Shown piece by piece: positions 27,229 to 32,788 of a DNA stretch of 32,788 nucleotides. The DNA is from Thermoprotei archaeon (GTDB lineage: Archaea; Thermoproteota; Nitrososphaeria; Geothermarchaeales; JDFR-13): the NCBI GenBank assembly GCA_011043415.1, contig DQXH01000124.1:1-32788 (forward strand). Direction: 5' to 3'. Under the pieces are notes generated by a model. That model made no database searches, had not been told where the DNA came from, and saw only the letters and a program-made list of their open reading frames with translations. How positions within the stretch are numbered: the stretch's first letter is position 1; every line of letters starts with the position of its first letter. The translations under genes were made by a program, and so were the position numbers.

Positions 27229-28170
27229 ATGAAAATCATAGATATACATGTACATGATCCATATATATTCGAAGTACATAAACCCAGTCCAGAGATTGTA
27301 GCAGAGGAGCTATTAAGTAAGATGGATGCAATTGGAATTGAAAAAATATTTCTATATGCTCTAGAAGCAGATCCATCTAAGATTTATAGAGAACTGGATA
27401 GGAAGGAGATTTATAAAGGCGTTGAGGACGCTATTAATAAAGGGATTTACCATATCCCTAAAATAGTTTTAGAGGGGATTGAGAAGACTAAAGAAACGAG
27501 GGATAGACATATAAATGTTCTTAAAGCCGCGTATACCCCAACTGAAAGAGTGGTAAAAATATCTAAATACAGTGGAAATAGGATTCTACCAGTTGGAAGT
27601 ATTAGGCTGGAGGATAAATCCGACTATAGAGCTAGACTACATGATATATTTAGGCTAGGCATCTATGGACTTAAGCTATATCCCACTGTCCAGTTTATAG
27701 AGCCGTCTAGTAGGAAACTCTATAAATTATATGATGAACTCGAGAGAAGAGATATATCACTATTTATTCATACAGGTTGCGACCCCGGCCTCTGGGAACT
27801 ACCTAGATTCTGTAGATATGCAGATCCAATTAACGTGCGTAAGATCGCCGATAAATATCCCAAGCTGAAGATAGTCCTATGTCACATGGGTGCATACAGC
27901 GCGTTAAAACCAGGTATATTTGTAGATAAAGCTATTGAACTAGTAAATTCATACGATAATGTATATGGAGACCTAGCCGCACTGGATTTCGACATTATTA
28001 AATATATTGTCAAGAGAGTCAAAATCGATAAGATATTATTTGGAAGTGACTATCCGGTGACTGGCTTAGAATGGTATACACATATTAGAAACATATTAAA
28101 TCTGGATATTCCAAATCACTATAAAAATATGATTCTATATGAAAATGCCGTCGAAATATTTAATCTATGA
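27229..28170 (+). CDS. Amidohydrolase-2-type metal-dependent hydrolase (TIM barrel)
   Basis: MKIIDIHVHDP (HxH), LFIHTGCDPGLW, IVLCHMGAY, ILFGSDYPVTGLEWY. Confidence 0.85.
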   Translation: MKIIDIHVHDPYIFEVHKPSPEIVAEELLSKMDAIGIEKIFLYALEADPSKIYRELDRKEIYKGVEDAINKGIYHIPKIVLEGIEKTKETRDRHINVLKAAYTPTERVVKISKYSGNRILPVGSIRLEDKSDYRARLHDIFRLGIYGLKLYPTVQFIEPSSRKLYKLYDELERRDISLFIHTGCDPGLWELPRFCRYADPINVRKIADKYPKLKIVLCHMGAYSALKPGIFVDKAIELVNSYDNVYGDLAALDFDIIKYIVKRVKIDKILFGSDYPVTGLEWYTHIRNILNLDIPNHYKNMILYENAVEIFNL

Positions 28171-28258
28171 ATACTGAAATATATCTCGTATATAATTAAT
28201 TTAACAATCGATTTTAAGCAATAAAATTGTTTTTTAATTTATAGCATAGGTGTATTAA

Positions 28259-30250
28259 ATGATTGGAATAGAGCACTTTCTATATGTCGAGGATATAGAG
28301 ATATTAGTCTATATATTCACAGTAATATCAGGCGCTATATTCATATATGGATTGTATAGAAGTTATAGAAGATGGTTTAGAAAGGGGGAGAAGCCTTCCT
28401 TCGATAATTTCTGGACCCGCCTATACAATTTAGTTAAATATGGTCTTCTACAGAGAAAAGTGGTATATAGACCATTTGAAGGATCTATGCATCTACTAAT
28501 ATATATTGGATTTATAATCCTATTCATCGGAACATTAATAAGGGCCTTTGAAGCAGATATAACATTGAAGTTTCTGGGATATAGGGTTGTTTCCGGCTCA
28601 TCATATCTAATTTATAAGTTATTCCTGAATATCGGTGGATTATTAGCTATAATAGGGATTATCATCGCCTTTATACGTAGAATATTCCTTAAATCAGAGA
28701 ATTTACCTGATACGCTTTCAGACTACCTACTGCTCTTATTGCTGTTAATCATCCTCATCACAGGATTCGTTTTAGACGGTATATCCACATTAGCGTACAG
28801 GTATGAATGGGTGAATAACTATGATTTTATCGGATTATATATTGCAGACTTATTTAAGAATGTAGAGAATATTGAAATAATATACCGTGTAACGTGGCTC
28901 ATCCACATGGCTCTAGCGATATTCTCAGTAGGCTTTATACCATATACAAAGTTATATCATATTATAGTAGGCGGAATATTGAATACATTCTTCTCGAGAA
29001 ACTACCACCCAGCCGCATTTAAGAAGATCGAGAATATAGATGAGATTATTGAGAAGGGTGAGACTCCTGGGGCATTAACATTAAATGATTTGAGTTGGAA
29101 GGAGAGGATGGATTACGATGCATGTATAAAGTGTGCTAGATGTACAGATAATTGTCCAGCTGCATCATCTGGAAAGCCCCTCAGTCCAATGGATTTAATG
29201 CTTAAGATGAGAAGCTTTATAGATCAAGGAATATACAATAAGGAGTTAATTCCAGATTATTTAGATAAGGATATTATATGGTCATGTGTCACATGTGGCG
29301 CTTGTGTATACCAATGCCCACTTTTAATTCATCATGTCGAGACTATACTAGACTTTAGACGAGGGTTGATTGGCAAGGGTGAGAACGTACCCGAGGAACT
29401 TCTCGAGGTATCATATAATTTAATGAGATATGGTAATCCTATGGGGAATGACCCTATTAACAGGGAGGAGTTTATCAAGGAGCTAGTGGATGAAGGCTTG
29501 GTCGAGATTGCGGAGGAGGGTAGTGAATACGATTATATATACTGGATTGGATGCCAATCCACATACGATCCAGCTGATAAGGAGATAGCACGCTCCCTAC
29601 TGAAGATACTGAAGAAGGCCGGGTTAAAGATCGCCGTATTACCTGAGGAGAACTGCTGTGGAGAACCCGCTAGAAGAATAGGCGACGAACTAATGTTCAG
29701 CGAACTAGTGAAGATGAATGGTGAAATCCTTTCAAAATATAAATTTAAGAGACTTGTCGTAAACTGTCCACATGGATACAACATATTTAAACATGAATAC
29801 CCACTATATGGCGTCAAGATCGAGGTTATACACCATACACAGTTACTAAATGAATTGATTAGGAAAGGATTAGTTAAATTAGATGGCGGGAAGATTGATA
29901 AGAAGATTACATATCATGACCCATGTTACCTAGGTAGATGGAATAATATATTCGATGAACCAAGAAATATATTAAAGGAAGTAGTTAAAAATGAATATCT
30001 AGTTGAAATGAGGCATAATAGGGAGAGAAGCTTTTGCTGTGGAGGCGGAGGTGGACATTTGTTCTTTGATATAAAGATTGGAGAGAGGATAAGTAAAATC
30101 AGAATGAATGAGGCATTGGAGACGGGAGCAAGTATATTAGCCGTAGCATGCCCATATTGTAAGATCATGCTACACAGCGAGGCTGGAGAGAAGATTAAGG
30201 TGATGGATATATCAGAGATATTAGCCGAAGCATTAACAGAGAAAAAGTGA
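28259..30250 (+). CDS. Membrane-anchored heterodisulfide-reductase-D/FadF-like Fe-S oxidoreductase; probable ETF:(mena)quinone oxidoreductase (EMO-like)
   Basis: N-terminal hydrophobic NarI/cytochrome-b-like region; two 4Fe-4S motifs (CIKCARCTDNCPA, CVTCGACVYQCP); two CCG domains (YWIGCQS...EENCCGEP; YHDPCYLGR...SFCCGGGGGHLF); downstream of etfBA. Confidence 0.88.
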   Translation: MIGIEHFLYVEDIEILVYIFTVISGAIFIYGLYRSYRRWFRKGEKPSFDNFWTRLYNLVKYGLLQRKVVYRPFEGSMHLLIYIGFIILFIGTLIRAFEADITLKFLGYRVVSGSSYLIYKLFLNIGGLLAIIGIIIAFIRRIFLKSENLPDTLSDYLLLLLLLIILITGFVLDGISTLAYRYEWVNNYDFIGLYIADLFKNVENIEIIYRVTWLIHMALAIFSVGFIPYTKLYHIIVGGILNTFFSRNYHPAAFKKIENIDEIIEKGETPGALTLNDLSWKERMDYDACIKCARCTDNCPAASSGKPLSPMDLMLKMRSFIDQGIYNKELIPDYLDKDIIWSCVTCGACVYQCPLLIHHVETILDFRRGLIGKGENVPEELLEVSYNLMRYGNPMGNDPINREEFIKELVDEGLVEIAEEGSEYDYIYWIGCQSTYDPADKEIARSLLKILKKAGLKIAVLPEENCCGEPARRIGDELMFSELVKMNGEILSKYKFKRLVVNCPHGYNIFKHEYPLYGVKIEVIHHTQLLNELIRKGLVKLDGGKIDKKITYHDPCYLGRWNNIFDEPRNILKEVVKNEYLVEMRHNRERSFCCGGGGGHLFFDIKIGERISKIRMNEALETGASILAVACPYCKIMLHSEAGEKIKVMDISEILAEALTEKK

Positions 30251-30387
30251 CGTATATCGGGCTATAGTAGAGTTATAACTAATATTTCTTAATCTGAAAA
30301 GCGAATGGCGTGGCTCCCCAATCAGAGTTCCATGATTCACCATTTATAACAGGATATAAACCATAGATTACCGTAGAATTTGCCTAA

Positions 30388-30799
30388 TATTTTAGGGGTA
30401 AGTATGTAATTTTGTATTTTTATCCTAAGGATGATATACCTGGATGTACTAAAGAAGCCTTAGACTTTACTGAAAAGATTACAGAATTCAAATCCTTAAA
30501 TGCAGTTGTAATCGAGGTGAACCCAGATCCTATAGAGAGGCATAGGAAATTCATAGAAAAGTATAATTTAAAAGTTATATTGCTGAGTGACGTTAGTCGT
30601 AGGGTTTTAAATATATGCGGTGTACTAGGTCTTAAGAAAAGATTTGACAAGGAGTACTATAATGTAATTAGAAGTACTTACTTAATCGATCCAGAGGGGA
30701 GGATTATAGGGAGATGGAGAAATGTAAAGGTTGAGAGCCCATGCGGATAGTGTTTTAAACGTCCCTAGATGTATATTGGGTAGAGAGGCTAGTAAATAA
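30388..30799 (+). pseudogene. Decaying peroxiredoxin (Bcp/AhpC-TSA family) with in-frame stop upstream and C-terminal frameshift
   Basis: Reading through TAA (30385-30387) gives YFRGKYVILYFYPKDDIPGCTKEALDF...; ORF-track TTG start at 30412 lies mid-motif. At the 3' end the ORF ends ...RNVKVESPCG*, but shifting frame at about 30733 gives ...RAHADSVLNV..., matching the usual Prx C-terminus. Confidence 0.7.
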
Positions 30800-31982
30800 A
30801 TTCGTCAATGTCGTATATTGCTTGAATAGGCTTTCTACTGTGTCTTAACCCGTCTTTAATCCTCCTGATTTGATCCTCCATCTCATCATCACTGAGATAA
30901 CCTAATCCATATTTAGAGGATATTTTATAATACTCTGAAGATTCTGAAACCTTCAACTTTGAAAAATATATTATATCTCTATCATCTAGATACATCTCAT
31001 TAAGTATTTTAATCGTATTGTCTACATGTCTATCAAAATACTTCTTACCACCCGCACCTATCAACACGATTACTCCTACATCGATACCAGCCTTCTTCAA
31101 TAAGTTAACGGCTTCAACAGCCTTCTCGGGTGGACCCGGTTTATTAAGAATCTTTAATAGAGACTCGTCACCAGTCTCTAAACCGATATAAACCATCTTC
31201 AAACCCATTCCACGAAGCCATTTGAAGTCATCTAAATCCTTTCTTACAGTGAAATAATCCATGAATGAATATAAACCTGATATGTAGATATTAGGGATAT
31301 ACTCATAGATTATACTTATATACTTTTTCAACATATTCATAGGAGTTACTAGGGCATTTGCATCTGCTAGAAATATCTTTCTTCTCATTAAAATCCCCTT
31401 ACCTACGAAGTTAATTACATATTTGACATGCTTTCTAAACTCATCTATAGTTTTAAACCTGAATTTCCTATCTCGATAAAATGTGCAGAAACTGCATTTA
31501 TTGTATGGACACCCCTCTACAGGCTGAAGCACAAGTGCAAGGTATTGATCTGGTGGTAGGATGGATATAGGCTTATATATTTGATAGAATCTCCTTCCCT
31601 CCTCGTCCAATCTATCAAAATTCATATATAATATTTTCCTAAGTATCGGCGTGAATTCAGATGGAGGGGACAGTGATAGGACCTCTTTTATCCTCATATG
31701 CGCATACTCTACGACTCTTTTTTTGAGTCCTATATCCTTAACTCTAGCCAAATATCTCTTAGGTGGAGTGAAGCTAGTCCATTTCTTAGCTACAAATTCA
31801 TTCGATAAGCCTCTTTCATATAATACATTATTATAGTATATGAAAACGGGTCTCCCCTCCAAGTCATATACATATACTTCAGGCGAGATATGCAGCTTTA
31901 AACTATCATTAAATAATGCTAAATAAGCTTCCTTCCCATCCCTAGTAATATATTCAAATTCATGTAGTATTTTACTCTCCAT
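30789..31982 (-). CDS. Radical SAM protein (Elp3/HemN-like SAM domain, CX4CX2C motif)
   Basis: VEGCPYNKCSFCTFYRDRKFRFKT, ADANALVTPMNMLKKY, MVYIGLETGDESLLKILNKPGPPEKAVEAVNLLKKAGIDVGVIVLIGAGG. Confidence 0.85.
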   Translation of the reverse strand: MESKILHEFEYITRDGKEAYLALFNDSLKLHISPEVYVYDLEGRPVFIYYNNVLYERGLSNEFVAKKWTSFTPPKRYLARVKDIGLKKRVVEYAHMRIKEVLSLSPPSEFTPILRKILYMNFDRLDEEGRRFYQIYKPISILPPDQYLALVLQPVEGCPYNKCSFCTFYRDRKFRFKTIDEFRKHVKYVINFVGKGILMRRKIFLADANALVTPMNMLKKYISIIYEYIPNIYISGLYSFMDYFTVRKDLDDFKWLRGMGLKMVYIGLETGDESLLKILNKPGPPEKAVEAVNLLKKAGIDVGVIVLIGAGGKKYFDRHVDNTIKILNEMYLDDRDIIYFSKLKVSESSEYYKISSKYGLGYLSDDEMEDQIRRIKDGLRHSRKPIQAIYDIDEFIY

Positions 31983-32068
31983 AGATCATCATCTATATAA
32001 CCATGTTATATGATATAAAATGAATATAAATCTTTTGAAGGCCCTCAATAAATTAAAATAAAAATAGT

Positions 32069-32551
32069 ATGTATATACCATATTACCCCTCGAACTGGGA
32101 GGCATTAAAGAAGCTCATAAAGATATTAAACCTCCCAGCAGGTACAAGATTCGTCGACTTAGGCTCAGGAGGCGGTAGAGTACTTGCAGTCGTATCAAAA
32201 GAGTATGATGATATAGAGGTATATGGTGTAGAGAAGAATCCATATCTAATTGAAGCATCAAGAAGATACTTAGATAGATATAGATTAAAGGCCAAGATTA
32301 TACAAGGAGACCTCTTTTCCACAGATTTAAGCAGGTTCGATGTGGTATATGGATATCTAACAGTAGATGCTTTAAAATCCTTAAGAGATAGAATCATTAG
32401 ATTCATAGATTCCGGCAAGGTATTCATAACCCTTGATTTCAACATCCCTGGATTAAAACCTGCATATATTGTTAAAATCGATTCTTGGCCTGGGAGACAT
32501 AGATTAAACATCTATGGGAAGAGGGGGATTAAACGATATATTAATTTATAA
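32069..32551 (+). CDS. Class I SAM-dependent methyltransferase, resembling archaeal protein-lysine methyltransferase (aKMT/Dot1-core-like)
   Basis: 160 aa; YIPYYPSNWEALKKLIKILNLPAGTRFVDLGSGGGRVLAVVSKEYDDIEVYGVEKNPYLIEASRRYL; size and N-terminal layout as in aKMT proteins. Confidence 0.7.
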   Translation: MYIPYYPSNWEALKKLIKILNLPAGTRFVDLGSGGGRVLAVVSKEYDDIEVYGVEKNPYLIEASRRYLDRYRLKAKIIQGDLFSTDLSRFDVVYGYLTVDALKSLRDRIIRFIDSGKVFITLDFNIPGLKPAYIVKIDSWPGRHRLNIYGKRGIKRYINL

Positions 32552-32552
32552 T

Positions 32553-32607
32553 GGTCAGTGAAGCCAAGCACTGTCATCTAATCCAAATCGTTCCCTATCA
32601 TCATCCC
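32553..32607 (-). ncRNA. Candidate C/D-box guide sRNA
   Basis: Minus strand: GGG-ATGATGA(C)-TAGGGAACGATT-TGGA(weak D')-T-TAGATGA(C')-CAGTGCTTGGCTTCA-CTGA(D)-CC; 55 nt with GG/CC flanks; TATA-like ATTTATA on the same strand at about 32645-32651. Confidence 0.5.
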
Positions 32608-32741
32608 AGATAGTAGATTAGATTGGATTCTAATATTCTTTATGTATAAATATCTCAATATCTATACGTAGCTTTAATTGCTATGATACCTATAGAAATA
32701 TAAACCCCCTATGATATGCCTTAAATACATGGTGAATTGAT

Positions 32742-32788
32742 ATGCCTAAAGAACATGATACAATTGCATTTGGAAGAGGTTCATCTAC
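32742..32788 (+). CDS. Start of a CDS truncated by the window end (MPKEHDTIAFGRGSS...), function not assignable
   Basis: ATG at 32742 with upstream ggtgaattgat and open frame to window end. Confidence 0.45.
   Translation, partial: MPKEHDTIAFGRGSS

Noticed and set aside
31470-31520. CX4CX2C in the 30789-31982 radical SAM protein as a novel cluster motif
   Set aside because: Non-canonical spacing of this kind (GCPYNKCSFC) is known in Elp3-like and related radical SAM families, so not obviously new.
1-32788. tRNA/rRNA genes, CRISPR arrays, transposases or toxin-antitoxin pairs
   Set aside because: None recognised on either strand by eye; a tRNAscan/Infernal run would be needed to exclude intron-containing tRNAs.

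Overview
AT-rich archaeal chromosomal window, most likely Crenarchaeota/Thermoproteota judging by GGTGAT-type Shine-Dalgarno motifs, TATA-like boxes and gene families. It is gene-dense with about 27 protein-coding loci. From left to right: (i) a truncated secreted or membrane-anchored protein and a coupled pair of extremely Trp/Tyr-rich small proteins; (ii) a class III aminotransferase, DUF89, homoserine dehydrogenase, aldehyde:ferredoxin oxidoreductase (AOR family), enoyl-CoA hydratase and Sir2 protein; (iii) an integral membrane protein with three tandem radical SAM/SPASM proteins; (iv) a FAD-dependent oxidoreductase, MFS transporter and second class III aminotransferase; (v) a CoA-disulfide-reductase-like flavoprotein; (vi) a near-complete fatty-acid/acyl-CoA oxidation locus: fused 3-hydroxyacyl-CoA dehydrogenase/enoyl-CoA hydratase, acyl-CoA dehydrogenase, DUF35 protein, thiolase, SCP2 protein, acyl-CoA synthetase, ETF beta/alpha, amidohydrolase and an HdrD/FadF-like membrane Fe-S oxidoreductase; (vii) an apparently decaying peroxiredoxin, another radical SAM protein, an aKMT-like methyltransferase and a candidate C/D-box sRNA. 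No CRISPR array, tRNA, rRNA or transposase was recognised. The most interesting items are the Trp/Tyr-rich coupled microproteins, the radical SAM trio near AOR, the peroxiredoxin with in-frame stop and frameshift, and the unannotated C/D sRNA candidate. All family calls come from motif recognition; no database search was run.
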